64,000 bases of DNA from Eumeta japonica (GCA_005406025.1 BGZK01000104.1:1-64000); one strand, 5' to 3'. Shown: positions 34,795 through 46,929, counted from the stretch's first letter. Made by a program: numbers and translations. The notes: generated from the letters alone by a model not told the origin.

Positions 34795-36001
34795 TTAAAT
34801 ACTAGTGTCAAAATTCATAGGTAAAGTCGTAAAAATTAACGACAAATAAATAAACAAAAATATCAAGGTACAGAAATCGTTGATTAGGACCGCACATTCA
34901 ATCGAATCAGAAGATATTTTTGATTCGGCGTTTCCATTCTTCCTACAAATTTTCCAGAACTCAAATATTTTATCCTTCTTCGAGACGATCCATTGCGGCG
35001 GTGGGTTTTCACTGTTATGCATTACTTTCAAAAAAAATACTAAGATAAGTGAGATGCAAGATAAGGCCAACGAGGAGCAAAGAAATACAACGACTAACGG
35101 TACCTCGCCGCCGTGTCGCGGCATCGACGTGTCCACTTGCTTTAACAGAGCCAGATGGATGTAAATGTTGAACGACAACAGACCCGCACGGACGTGACCT
35201 TTCACCTCCAGCATCTGCGACGACACGGTCAGGGCCGCTAAAATCACGCAGGGGATGATCACTATAGCGGTCAAGGCGGCCGCCTCCCTTCTTATCTCGA
35301 ATGTTAACTTAATTGTATGCATCGCGGCGTTAGTTACATTTTTACAACAATAATGCAAGTCCGTTCTAGATTGTCTGATTCTGAACAAACTCCATCCTGG
35401 ACCTGGGTCGACGAACTCTACGATATCGGTCATTTTGTGCACCCAAAAATTTACAGGTTGCCATTCCTGTTGGAGGTCGCCGAACGTGTACGTGCACACT
35501 TGTGTATCATACGGCCAATTTTTCATGTTAGCTTTACAAGGCACAGTCTCGCTGAATTGAGTATCGAAAACCACGTGTCCTGTGGAGTTAATGGAATTCG
35601 TATAATAAAACGATACAGTGTCCTTGACTTGAGAGTATCCTTCCAGAATAATCATTGGATCCCATATCCAAATAGCTTTTTATAGAAGTCTCAGCGATGT
35701 CGCCGTAATCCTTTGGATCCCAGGTCAGGTATTCGTCTTTCCACGTCATAATCAGCCACATGTGGAAGTAGAACATTTCCTCGTGGACGTCCAACTTGAA
35801 ATACTGCGGCAATATTCGTATGTTGACTTGAAGTACATCCGAACAATTTTTCACTGGCGGATAGAAATATGACTCGTAGGTGGCTAGCAAATTTTTGTGT
35901 AGTCTGACCTCGTTCGTGTTGGATGATGGCCGAGGACAGTCTTTTGCTTTAATTATGGATGCACACGCAACTAGAACTGTTAACAGCAGCATTGTTCGCA
36001 T
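34795..36001 (-). CDS. Divergent nicotinic acetylcholine receptor subunit, intronless, one-base frameshift
   Basis: This encodes a pentameric ligand-gated ion channel subunit of about 401 residues (frame corrected), at the plasma membrane of neurons by family knowledge. Residues 1-19 are a signal peptide (MRTMLLLTVLVACASIIKA). The extracellular domain has loop-D-like MWLIMTWKDEYLTWDP (about 81-96) and a canonical Cys-loop, C155-13-C169, with the WPYD core. A vicinal pair C218-C219 (HYCC) is alpha-subunit-like. Membrane segments lie at about 241-263, 268-289, 300-324 and 370-392. The TM3-TM4 loop is only about 45 residues. Departures from canonical nAChR: loop A reads WIWDP rather than WxPD, the loop-B GSW Trp is replaced (FGDLQQEW), and no GEK precedes TM2. 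These features resemble the divergent insect beta2/beta3/alpha9-type subunits. There are no introns. An extra base at 35677-35681 breaks the frame at about residue 108. It may be a young pseudogene, a retrocopy or an assembly error over an intact gene. Confidence 0.88.
35677..35681 (-). other. Frameshift site in the receptor gene
   Basis: The minus strand reads ACTTCTATAAAAAGCTAT with five A's. Deleting one A joins the upstream frame (GDIAETSIK) to the downstream frame (AIWIWDP), restoring the loop-A region; no other disruption occurs in 1.2 kb. The upstream frame otherwise ends at a stop at 35588, and the downstream frame has its first Met at 35655. A homopolymer is a typical place for both real slippage and sequencing error. 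Confidence 0.9.
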
Positions 36002-38776
36002 TCTACTGATTGGAATTGTATTTGGATCGACCAGTAGTGAAATTTAATAGCATCCACGCCCCCAAAATAATAACTTGTAATAGGCATATGTTTTTTTTTT
36101 TTTATGAATCGATAACAGAGTACGAGCCACGAGAATATAATTGGTATAATAGGCGAGAGACAAGTAGAGAAAATGTTGACCTCATGTATGACATGCATTT
36201 GACTTTTTTTTCTATTTCTCGTGCGCCAAACGAATTTTCGCGACATGTAAAATTTGAAATACGCAATTTAAAGATATAAATAATACTAATACTGAATCTT
36301 ATTCTAAGCGACTCTTCAATAATTCCTTGTACTTTCAGTTTATGTTGGTTTATTGCAACTTACAGCAATTTTTAAGTACATTTGAACATATATCTATCTT
36401 TGTGGTCAGGCTAGTCTGAACGGAGTCTGCATAATTAGGCTCGAAGCAGGTAATTTGATATATGTAAAATAAAACTAAATTACGTATCGACTCTTGTCAT
36501 GCGAGTTGAACCACCGCTTGACTTTTTTATGTGTAACATCTTAAATCTCAGTACGGAACATTTAGTGGAACTAAATACGTGGCATTTGGTGGGTAAATGT
36601 GACGGAAATGTGTACCTAACATGTAGTATGAAATAGCGCGATCTATTCGATTTAGTGCGGCTAGATTCTTCCATACGACCTGTAGTTGCCCCCTGTATTT
36701 GAAGTCTGTCAGCGAGCGCCAACATTTTAATGATATAAAAAAATCCACCAAATATCCAAAATTATCAATATCTGTCTGACTCTAATATTTCTATTTTAAT
36801 AACAATTGTTCTCGTTAGCGAAGTTAGATGTGATAAATTAATAGAGTTAAGTAACACAGTAAAACTCATCCTACTTATTTTTAATGATCAGCATCTATAC
36901 ACACTGGAAATAACGCAATTTTGGTGGACGACACACCTTATCTTAATTACGTTTTTATCACAACATATACAAAAATAAAATTAAACGATTTTATTTTTGT
37001 CGATTTATTCGCTGAGAAAATTAAATCGAGCCAATCGTTCGATCAATCCAGCAAAGTCCTTAATCATTCTTTTCATACTTCATACTTCGTACTTCAAGTT
37101 CCAAGTCCAAATAATTGGATAAACACGAACCCGCCGCCGGTAGGACCCCTTCGATATACAAATACGGTCGCGTATTTCGCGGAACTTATATTCTCGTATG
37201 GGTTTACATCGTTTCCCTCTAATAGGTATTAAGCCGAGAGCGATATGATCCGTCTCGATCGCGGCGCGCGGTTTGATCGATCGCCCGCTACGAAAAGGGA
37301 TCCTGTACTACGTTTATCTATTTCATGCATTAATTTATTAATGCTGACGTACAAAATTTATTTTGGAGGTGTGGCTGACCTAGATCACGTATTGGAAAAT
37401 GCGAAGTAAAGTCAATAAGATGAAATGATCGCTACTATAAATATGTAGGACGCGCTAGGCGGGCGGACGGCATAGGAAAGGTGGTTGGCGACGGTGGGAC
37501 GGACAAAGCAGAGAATAGTGCGCTGTGCGAGGCCTCGACGAAGTATCGTACTCGTCGACCGGAAGAAAGGGACGACATAATATTGAAGGCTTAATACATT
37601 TTAGGACATTAATACCATTAAGTTAGATTATGCCATGCAGAATATTGTAAAAACATAATATAAATTAAATTTTAAAATTTAAAGAGTTTCCTATAGTTTA
37701 CAATTCTATGCGTTTGTGTTTTTCGTAACATGTATTTATACCCTTTAATAAATTATATCAAAACAAAATTTTTTTGAGAAGATTCGAAAATAATTTTAAC
37801 GTAAAAAACGAAAAAGTGGTAATCAAAAATTAGGTCACAATCTATCGGTACAGTTAAATACAAAAGTGCTTGGTTCAGATCTTCACATATACTAAGATCC
37901 ATATGCCCAGAAGGACGATAATATTAATGATAAGTTTCAAGGAGTTGTATATGTTGTGTATCTCACAACTGCCTATTAACGAAATTTGAATAAGTGCACG
38001 TTAGTGAATATAAACATGGGTGGCGTTAAATTGTCTAACAAAACGGTTGACATTCTAGGAACAAATGACAAAAAATCAGATACAGCTAGTCTGCTTTCAC
38101 GTGAACCGTGTGGACATGCCTATCATTGGCATTTATCACCGTTAACGAGATCGGGTGGATGATGTAGGTCAGTCTAAAAACGGCCGCTCTTTATAAATAA
38201 TATACGTGTATACCTATAGTGCGTGGACGCAGGTACGAACTGGTACACAATACGCCGTAATCGGGTTACTGAGGCGAGAGATCCATCACCTGGCCCGACT
38301 TGACTCTTCTGAAGTGTTACTGTGACCATTAGTTTTAGGTTTTTGTGTAAGATCAAACACATTACGCATATTGAATCTCAATAAAATCCCAGCGTAACAA
38401 CATGCATTGGACTACAAAACCGATTTTATTGAAATACTACGAAACTGTAGGCTTTAATACCTGATGTAGTTTTAATTTGTTATATAGCCGTTCAGAAAAA
38501 AGGGTGGGAAGCGAGCGGAAGTTTTATGACACGGTATCCAAAAAATTAAAAATAACTAGTAGTAGTGAAACTCTTTTTTAAATAACTACAACATTGATTA
38601 TGCTACAAATGTTTTAAAATATCAATTAGACAGAGAGAGAGAGAGAGTATTAGGCACCTGTGACGTCAAGGCTCTATAATCTCAAATAAAAAAACATTAG
38701 CCTTCGTTTTACCAAGAAGAAAAATTATTCTTTCTATTTAATAGCAAAGTCGGTTTTTAATTTTCATCAATATATA
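36002..38776. other. Noncoding region upstream of the receptor gene
   Basis: The first few hundred bases would hold the receptor promoter, but no clear TATA or initiator can be assigned. A moderately GC block at 36480-36725 and CpG-rich patches at 37120-37310 and 37440-37560 have no recognisable protein. Open frames here do not resemble known families. A (GA)n run lies at 38629-38647. Confidence 0.4.
38629..38647. repeat. (GA)n microsatellite
   Basis: A short uninterrupted GA run (agagagagagagagagag) in noncoding DNA, 130 bp before the mariner element. Confidence 0.9.
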
Positions 38777-40060
38777 TTAGGTCGGGGAAAGATACAACGT
38801 ATTTTATCAATAAAAAGTAGTAGTAAAATGTCTTTGGTTGTGCTCTTTGTATATGACTAGTTTTAACACTAACAAATATATGACATTTCAAAAAAAGGAA
38901 AACAAAAGTTAAAATGGTATCCTGCCGTTTTTCTTTAATGTTTCTGTCCACCAAAATGAGTGAATCTAACGTAGAAATTCGATACAATTTGAAGTTTTAT
39001 TAAAAAAAGGGAACAATACACCACAAGCAACGAAAAACATTTGTAACGTTTAAGAACATAATGCAGTGTCATTAAGAGTAGTACAAAACTGGTTCAATCG
39101 TTTTCAGTCTGGTAATTTTGATGTCAAAGATGAACCTCGCAAAGATGAACTATCGACCTGTTGCGGATAAAGTCGATGCCATTTTGGAAAAAGTAGAGCA
39201 AGATCGGCATAATAGTTCTTACGACATAGCTAAAGAGCTGGGAATGATCACAAAACTTGATCTTAACCAATTTAAAAAAAAGCTGAGTATACAAAAGCTC
39301 GATACTCGGGTCCTACACGAGCTTACTGAAAGAAATCTAACGAATCGTGTAATCAACATGTAATAATGTAACAGCGTTTTTGAAAATATTGATCACTGGT
39401 GATGAAAAATGGATTATCTACGACTAGAACGTGCTAAAAAGATCATGGTTAAAGGGCAAGCAAGCCCTGGGTTTCACAAATTATGGTGAAATCCAGATTA
39501 ACTCGCAATAAATTGATGCTATGTGTATGGTAGGATTGAAAGGGCATTACTCATAATGAACTTTTACTGCCAGAAAAAACTATCAATTCGGATGTCTACT
39601 GCCAACAGCTGATGAGACTCAAGATAGAAGTAAAGAAAGAAAGGCCGGAATCAATTAATAGAAAGGGTGTGGTTTTTCAACATGATAAAGCCAGACCACA
39701 CACATCTTTAGCCACGCAGAAAATATTAAGAGAATTTGGTTGGGATGTGTTAATGCATCCACCATATGGCCCTGAACTTACATCCTCAGATTTTCACCTG
39801 TTGCGGTCTTTTGAGAATTCTTTAAGTAGCGTTAGGTTAACATCAAGAGAGAATTGTCAAATGTTAGTATGTGGTAACATACTACCATTGCAGTAGGCAG
39901 GTATGGTTGCACTACCATTTAGGTAGTAACCTAAAAAATGGCAACAAATTGTTAAACAAAATTGCATGCACACATATATTTATATATAAATGTAAATAAA
40001 ATATGATGAAAGATTATCGTGAATTTTTATAGGGAATAAAAAAAACTTTCCTCGACTTTA
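38777..40060 (+). mobile_element. Full-length mariner element, inactive
   Basis: The left end TTAGGTCGGGGAAAG follows a TA target dinucleotide at 38775-38776. The right end, read from 40060 backwards, is TAAAGTCGAGGAAAG. These imperfect terminal inverted repeats enclose 1284 bp, the typical mariner length. The right TA target copy is now TG. Between the ends lies a decayed transposase (38956-39989). Element length, TIRs, TA flank and transposase agree, so both boundaries are well supported. Confidence 0.92.
38956..39989 (+). pseudogene. Mariner transposase pseudogene (DD34D type)
   Basis: Starting at ATG 38956 the product begins MSESNVEIRYNLKFY and then meets a stop. Landmarks continue across frames: QNWFNRFQSGNFDV, ADKVDAILEKVEQDRH, YDIAKELG, LDTRVLHELTERNL. 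The first catalytic block is ITGDEKWI near 39395. The second catalytic block is VVFQHDKARPHTSLATQ near 39668. The third is PPYGPELTSSDFHLL near 39760, with the Asp kept. The protein ends with a KKWQQIVKQN-like tail at 39935-39989. At least four frameshifts or stops are present, so it cannot make active enzyme. The three catalytic Asp residues can still be read, which suggests neutral decay and not early loss of catalysis. Confidence 0.88.
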
Positions 40061-41195
40061 TGTATCATAATTTATATATCAGTCAACTTTCATTATGAAT
40101 AGTAAATTATAAAAATTGCAAAATCAAAAAAATATACAATATTCTTAACGACACATGGTCACCGTAGCCAGCGGTCAATCTTATGATACAAAGCAAAGTT
40201 CTTTAGAGATCGCAAACGACGCTACATTCTACTATGCCTCCTTTATTATATATATACATAAATGACACATAACAATATGTAGTTGATATAGATTGAATGT
40301 ATTACATGTAACAATTTTGTATGTAATATAAATATGTAATACATATTCACTTGACATTTAATTCTAACACAGTTCTAGTTAATGATAATACAAAAATGTA
40401 CGCGAAATTCTAAGTTTACTCGGCTTTTTTTTTATTATATGTCGTGGGCAATAATTTCAACAACATGGATACTATACTCTGGCAACAATCTAGAAGAAAT
40501 CATTCCTGCCTTGATAGTAATCGAGTCGAGTACACGCTGCGCTCGTAGAATCTTTTTATTCTCTAGACTCTAGGTATAACAGTCAATATAAACTTAATTA
40601 ACCTAATTGTATTCAAAACTCGATTAAAGCTTAATTGAATAAATAATTAAATGTAGTTTGAGTTTTATAATTTTCAATTTAACGTTAGTTAGTCCGTGAT
40701 AATAATCGTAAAAATTCTACCGTTTATTTTATTCGTCTAATACATTTTTATGTTTTATGTTATGACGATGTCGCCCATCTTTGTTTTTTACACGATAACC
40801 GACGTGAATAGGGGAATAAAAAAAAATTAAAAACAAATATTTATGTTTCTGATGAAACTCCCGCTTCGTCCCTTATTACGTATGTGAATTCATAAAAAGG
40901 GTTTCTCAGTGGGAGCTCTACTTAACGAGGCCCATTTTATAAATTACTGCTATCTGATAAATAGGTCTATTTTTATGGCAATAAATGTGGTGCCATTATA
41001 TTCAGAAGCATTGAAATACATTTCGTTTAAGTACATAATATATTGTAGATCATTCTGGTGGCCTAGTTTCAAGTGTATTTTTCAAAATTAAATAATCAAA
41101 AAAATCTGAAAAGCGGTTGAACCTTTAGACCACCTTAAGTCTTCCCGCTATTATATTTGTTAGTGTGTTCTTCTTGCTATTTTCGATTTCAAAAC
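40061..41195. other. AT-rich noncoding stretch
   Basis: No gene is recognised. The 40382-40573 and 40909-41091 plus-strand frames resemble nothing known. Confidence 0.4.
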
Positions 41196-42450
41196 AATCA
41201 CAAATATACCTAGCAGTAAGTTATTGAGATTTCAAGCTGAAAAGATCAATTTTAGAGCTTTTTTGAGTTCGTCAAGCTTAACAATATAGTTTTAACACAT
41301 TTGAACTTTTGGAATTCAAAAATCTAATTTATTAAAAAAAAATGAATATTTTTTTCGTTTTAATTACACAAAGTGTACCAAATATACACTTTGCAGCATT
41401 TCAAGTAGTTTTTTTTTAAGCAAAATAGTAGATCAAGTGTCAAACATAAAACCATCAAGAATTTTATAAAATATTTTGAATTTGACTTTTTTTTGTTCAT
41501 TTTTCGTTAACGATATCTCTCGAAAGAACTAAAGTATTGTGATGAGGTTTGTTTTTTTAAGGAGAAGGTTAATTTTGGTTACATTTTGGAATTTCTCGGT
41601 AAAATAGTTAAACAAATATTCCTAAAAACATTTTTTTGGTAAATATTTTTCTAGCGATATCCCTTGAACAAATTAATTGATTTTTATGCAATTTGCAGCA
41701 ATCGATGCAAGTTTTTTTAGGAAAAGAGATGATTAAGTTTGGGGATATACCGGTACAGCAGTTCAAAAGTAATTAAAAAAAATCTGTGATTTTCATTTTT
41801 AACAATTCTCAAAATCTACGTGGTAGAATCGGTTCAAATTATGAGAAAGTCTAATTTTTATTCTTTAATTTGATAACGGTAAGTTAAAAAATTATTCAAC
41901 AAATTTTGTTGAATTAAAAATTATTTAGCAAGTATCGAACATATAAACAGTTTCATAAATGTAATAACAACTATTCACATAGAACATTAATTATATTTCA
42001 ACTTTAACCTTATTTCGTTAATATTTAATAGATATTAGTTTACAAACTATGTTTACAACAGTCAATCATGAATTAAAAACAATATTTAATTTTCGTGTTA
42101 ATATCTGTACATGTAATAAAAAAGTAGGACCCGATGTGTATGTACTTTGATAGTATATTTGAAAATTAAGAGAAGACGATAAGAAAACGGTAAAATAAGA
42201 GATTATAAAAGTTTATAAATTTTTTATTCGTTTTCCTGTTTCACGCATATCTCTCAAATTACTAAACGGAATTTAAAGCGATTTTCACGGGTAGATCGAG
42301 CTTAGATTTGAGCAAAATATAGACTTTATTATATTAAATCGGATGTTAGGAAAAAATATCCTTACTTAAAGATCTAGGCAAAGAAGGCACAAGGTACAGA
42401 ATAATTGCTAGCATCGTAGACCTACAGACACTACAGTAAAAACGAACAAC
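41196..42450. repeat. Old repeat tract with recurring 'cgatatctctcgaa' blocks
   Basis: Three places carry variants of one sentence: 'cgatatctctcgaaagaact' near 41510, 'cgatatcccttgaacaaatt' near 41655 and 'catatctctcaaattactaa' near 42247. Each is followed by a 'gat-t-tgatg' or 'gcgattttcac' word and a T/A-rich run. Such phrases occur in many lepidopteran dispersed elements. I cannot name the family or define ends. No protein is readable. Confidence 0.4.
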
Positions 42451-42479
42451 GATATTTAAAAGAAAAAAAAACTTATACC

Positions 42480-42692
42480 TACATTCGACCTAGTGATCAT
42501 TCTTATTGAAAAGCGCGAAGAAAACAGAGCCGAAATCAAGTGTGGGACCGAAATAAGAATCAAGAGTGCGACTGGAATCGAAATCAGAAACAGTACGGGA
42601 CGAAAACGGGAACGAAATTGGGGTTAAAAGCATAATCGTTCAATAGAAAAGATGAAGGAACAAACGGGCGAAACCGTGGGCAGAAAGCAAGT
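42480..42692 (-). repeat. Dispersed repeat with degenerate array, inverted copy
   Basis: Read on the minus strand it has the head 'gcccacggtttcgcccgttt' and then a series of 'gattcttatttcggtcccac'-like words. It is a reverse-oriented relative of 9891-10400 and 55100-55440. It lacks the 3' 'cagacagacaaaaat' ending, so it is truncated. Confidence 0.6.
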
Positions 42693-44160
42693 ACATACAG
42701 ATGTCGCAATACCGGAATCTTTCTACGGATGGCTGCTGTAGGGTACGCTTACCGAAATTCATAAATTATATGCAGTTAAACACGACTATATCACGATAAG
42801 CGTGTTTAAGCAAATATAAAATTATATTCTTTTGCGTCGCGCATTCGAATAAAGAAGAACGGAAAGAATTGAACATTATTAGGCAGAGCTTTCTTAAACA
42901 ACATTACAAGTCTCGCGACAAGTTAACCTTTCCTAATAAAAGCTTTTGAATTTATGGAACTTTCATCGGTTCCGTACAAAGAAATGCCAAAACGGAATTC
43001 CTTCGGAAACGCGACGGCGGAGGAGCGCGAGGCGGGAGCGTTACTTTTGACTTTGAACACGCGATAGGAAAGCGTATAAACAATACTGTAACTCGTTTTC
43101 CGAGACGGCCGAGTGTTTCCGAGTTGGGTTACGGGCGCGATTCGTTTTTAGGCGTTCGCGAACGTACCCAGTTTTTGCCCCATCGGCAGCGGAGAAACGG
43201 GAATTGTTTAAAACCAGTTTCGGATAACATCTTTCAAAGTTTGTAAGCGTCGAGAAAGGGTTACAAGTTTTCAAGAAACTTTGTAAAAGCAAAGACTTGC
43301 GTATTGTCTAACTCGTTAAAAAATTAATGGATATGTAAATAAATAATACGCAAAGAGAAAACCTTTAAATAGGCGTTGTTCCTGTTGCTATCCAGTACCA
43401 AAGCAAGTAACAATCGAAAATTTTCAATTTGTTTATTATTATAAAGTAAATTAGTTTAACAATAAAAGGATTTCGTTGACATGTACATAGAAAATACTAA
43501 ATAAAATGATACAAATAAAGTTACATTTTTCAAAAAAAAAAAATTATTATGTTTCGTAAAATAATAGTACATATATGGAGATTAAGTAGATAAATGCAGT
43601 ACTCGATATAAAGTAATTTATATGTCATCACTCAAATCACTAGTCTCTTTTTGTTAATAAATGTTGTTTGGGAAATTTCACATTATATTTAGAAATATTG
43701 TTTTACATTTTTTAAAACATTTTGCAGTAAAATAATTATAACAAAGAGATTAAAAGAAACTTCAAAATAAAACAACTAAATATATTACGTAATTCAATAT
43801 AAAACAAAATTATTAGTGATTTAAACGAAATAATGAATAAAAAATGCAATTATACCAGAATAAGTACATAACTAATAAACATGATAATTTGACATAATAA
43901 AATGAAAAGCCAAAAACTATTTTCGAAGTAGACGGGGACCTACCCAGATGTTTAACTAGCTATTTTACAATATCACTGATTACACACTGCAGCAAGCAAT
44001 CACAAAAGGGTAATACTTAACTTCCAAATGAAAGCATTTTGAATGCATGAAATGAGAACTAATTTTACATCTAAAATTTGAAGCAAAGGGTCCAAAGTGA
44101 TTCACAAAGAAAGCACATAAGCCGTTTCGCAATCGGGAACACGTATTAGCGCTATGTAGG
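42693..44160. other. Noncoding stretch with CpG-rich patch
   Basis: A CpG-rich patch at about 42990-43220 overlaps a minus-strand open frame (43041-43292) that I do not recognise. The rest is AT-rich and blank. Confidence 0.4.
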
Positions 44161-44161
44161 G

Positions 44162-44660
44162 ATGTTTCAGATGCATGAATCGCAGCTAATTCAAAATATT
44201 TTATATCTCAACATTACGCCAAGGAATTATAAACTCAAAATGCATAACAACATAGTACATTATACAATAGATAGTTTGAAGCGAAACTACCGAAAACCAA
44301 TACGCCCCGCGGACATGCGTCCCCAATGTACCACACTCGGGACATCCGCCCTTTTTTATTCGAAACGGCGAACATATGGCACGGAAAGTTTTATGAAACG
44401 CCGTGTACGCGCATACCGTCCGCACTGCAGTGCGAGAGCGCGTGGACGAATGCCCAATTATATTGTTAATTTTACAAACATCCGCGCCGGTAACAGGACG
44501 CAGACGCGCGGCGGCGCGGGCGCACATAATAAGCTCTTTCGAGGGGAGTACACGAGAATTGAAAAAAAAAAACTAAAAGCTCGTTTTTTGTAAAGCGAGA
44601 ATCGCGCATTCATTCGCCGCGCGGGGTGTCCGGTTGCGCGGCCGAGGTGAGAATTGTATA
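44162..44660. other. CpG-rich island with overlapping open frames
   Basis: Between about 44290 and 44650 the DNA is CpG-rich. It carries open frames of 143 codons (plus) and 108 codons (minus) that overlap one another. Neither has a recognisable domain. The overlap and the composition suggest both are chance frames in GC-rich DNA. A promoter or regulatory island is possible. Confidence 0.3.
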
Positions 44661-46100
44661 TCGCTTCTAAATATTGCCATTGACATTTCTTTTAATCTCG
44701 TCCGTTTCTGACCGTGATTTCTTGTTTTGTGATGAGTTTCGTTACTTTTTACCATTGCTTCTGACCCTGTTAACGGTTTTTGAGAGGTTTCTCATAAATT
44801 GCATTGTTTTGAGGTTATTAAACCACACCAAATCCATACAAAATTGACCAGAAACAATCTTAAAGCATTTTTGACTCCTTTTACTACGACCATGGGAAGA
44901 GATCAAGGCAAACTCTACAAAATCCACAGAGGAAAATTGCCAAAATCACACAGATACACAGCACTTGCCCGATACTGGTGTTCGAAATACAATAAAAATT
45001 AAATACATGGCAAAAATAAATTAATTGTGATTCCAGTGATTAATTTTAGTAGCCAATTATTTTACGGATCCAAAATAAAAAAAAAAATAGTCTAGATCAA
45101 CATGTGACATATCAAATATCTATTTGTTATGAGAAATAGAATCATTTTTCAAGAAGTTTTAAAATACATAATTTAAAAGACATTAAGACTAAAAAACAAT
45201 ATATGAAAATTAAGCTTATCCCACTCAATCTCCGTTATCACTAAGCCTAAAATTTTAATAAAAATACAGAACATAGAAGCTCGTTGAAAGTTTACAGAGA
45301 ATCTAAAAGCCAAAAATCCCAAATCTTAGGGTTCCCACGGGAAACGCAAAATAGTCATGTAGAGAAAATATATATAAAATGTGTAGCTTAATTTCTCGAA
45401 CGACTAACACAATGATTTATAGTATGTACTAAACCGTTTCCACGCGAGTTCGACTCGCACTGATTTATTATGTCTTTGTGAATCGTGGAACATTAAATTA
45501 TTATGATGAAGTTATTTTTATACAAGTAATGAATGTGTAACTAATTATTTACTTGAATTGAATTAAGATTAAAATTTTAATTTACTCCTTAAAGATAAAA
45601 ATTAACCTTAAGGGTCACGATTATTTTGACGACAAATATTCAAGTCCAGAATAAAAAATAAAGCAATCACTAAATAAAAAATAAAATAACCAACCATAGA
45701 CCTTGCACGAATCTGACGCAGTATCGACGCAGCGTCACCGCGAGCCGGCTCAAAATAATTCGACGCAGACGCGTCGCCTTTGTCACCCTATACTGTGCTG
45801 TAATTGAAGTTTTACACGGAAAACAGTATAGATAGGAGAGTTCGACCGAGATGTGCGTCGATAATAAAATAAAATTGGATGCGGTAAATATTTACATATA
45901 TTCTTGAGTTTCAGCAGTGCATTACAATAATTACTTAAGAATGTAATATTATATTTAGTTAATTATGCCTATTGTAATTGTAGGTTATATTAAATGAATA
46001 ATAAGCAATTTTTATAAATTCGTCAGAAAAGGATGTACTGGACCAACGTGGAAAATACGGCCTAATATTTCCTTTTCGTAGAACTGCTCATACTCGGCAG
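44661..46100. other. Noncoding stretch
   Basis: A 67-codon plus-strand frame at 44799-45002 ends with a basic stretch (KLYKIHRGKLPKSHRYTALA) that I cannot assign. A B-box-like 'gcgagttcgactcgcac' lies near 45443 without a convincing A-box. A CpG-containing patch lies at 45708-45790. Confidence 0.35.
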
Positions 46101-46124
46101 TAAAATGTTTTAGATAGACACTTT

Positions 46125-46690
46125 ATGTTCAATATATATAATTCAATTTTTTTTCTTCTTACGAAAAAAATATTGAATCATATAAGAAAAATAATCATAG
46201 ACATAATTTTACTACTAAAAATTAAAAGAAACTGTGTTCCCATGTTAGCCGACTACATAAAGCCGCGAATTTATTTAGGGGGCTTTATGTGCGTATGTTC
46301 AATAAGATTTCTGACATATATAAAATTTGCCCTTGCACAAATTCTTGAACAAAAATCTTTATTAACCAAACACTTCATAAAAAAGAATATTGTACAATTT
46401 CTGAATGTTCAGAGGACAAATGTTTTTGAATATAACCATATCGACTTCCTACAACTTCGTTTATTTGTAATAAACATATAATATACTATTGTGATTCTGT
46501 ATAATTTTCGTTTGAAAAGGGCTGTCCTCAAGAATCTCAATCATCTTTTTTGATAACTAATTAAAGAACGAGTGTAATTTAAGAAAAAATGGTAACATTT
46601 TGAAATACTGTAAATTCCTAAAATGTTATGGGTATTTCAACTGTTATTTTATAACCTATAAAATAAAGGCAATTTGAATTAATATAACGT
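46125..46690 (+). mobile_element. Jockey-type LINE 3' end, 5'-truncated copy 1
   Basis: The plus strand carries the degenerate C-terminal end of a Jockey-clade reverse transcriptase, for example FLLTKKILNH and LCSHVSRLHKA in adjoining frames, then the short 3' untranslated region 'ttataacctataaaataaag'. The same order is found in the larger copy at 47790-50660 ('ttatgacctatgaaataaag' near 50625). Both end just after AATAAA. This copy keeps only about 560 bp, typical of 5'-truncated insertions. Confidence 0.72.
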
Positions 46691-46929
46691 TGTGCTGCTA
46701 CGAGTACAATAGTAAAAGATTAACCAAACTTGATGAGTGATACCACATCCATATCTAAAGTCGACAAATAAACTTAGAGCGTTCATGTCGCGGTGCGCAA
46801 CAGAGCCCACGGTAACATGAGATGGGCCTTTATTGGCTTTGGCGTTTACCCAAAACGAAAATTTGTAGTAAACTCGCCATCCGGGTCACAGCCATATAAC
46901 CTAACCCAGTTTAATAATCGATAAGTCGA
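46691..46929. other. Noncoding spacer
   Basis: A moderately GC-rich stretch (cggtgcgcaacagagcccac and neighbours) that I cannot assign. Confidence 0.35.

Noticed and set aside
34880..35685. Plus-strand frames (94 and 122 codons) opposite the receptor gene
   Set aside because: They are antisense shadows of the receptor coding sequence, with no homology of their own.
44162..44593. 143-codon plus-strand frame
   Set aside because: Overlaps a 108-codon minus-strand frame in a CpG-rich island; no domain, so likely chance.
45370..45470. tRNA-like segment with 'gcgagttcgactcgcac'
   Set aside because: The B-box is plausible but the upstream A-box and arms are too weak to call a SINE or a tRNA.
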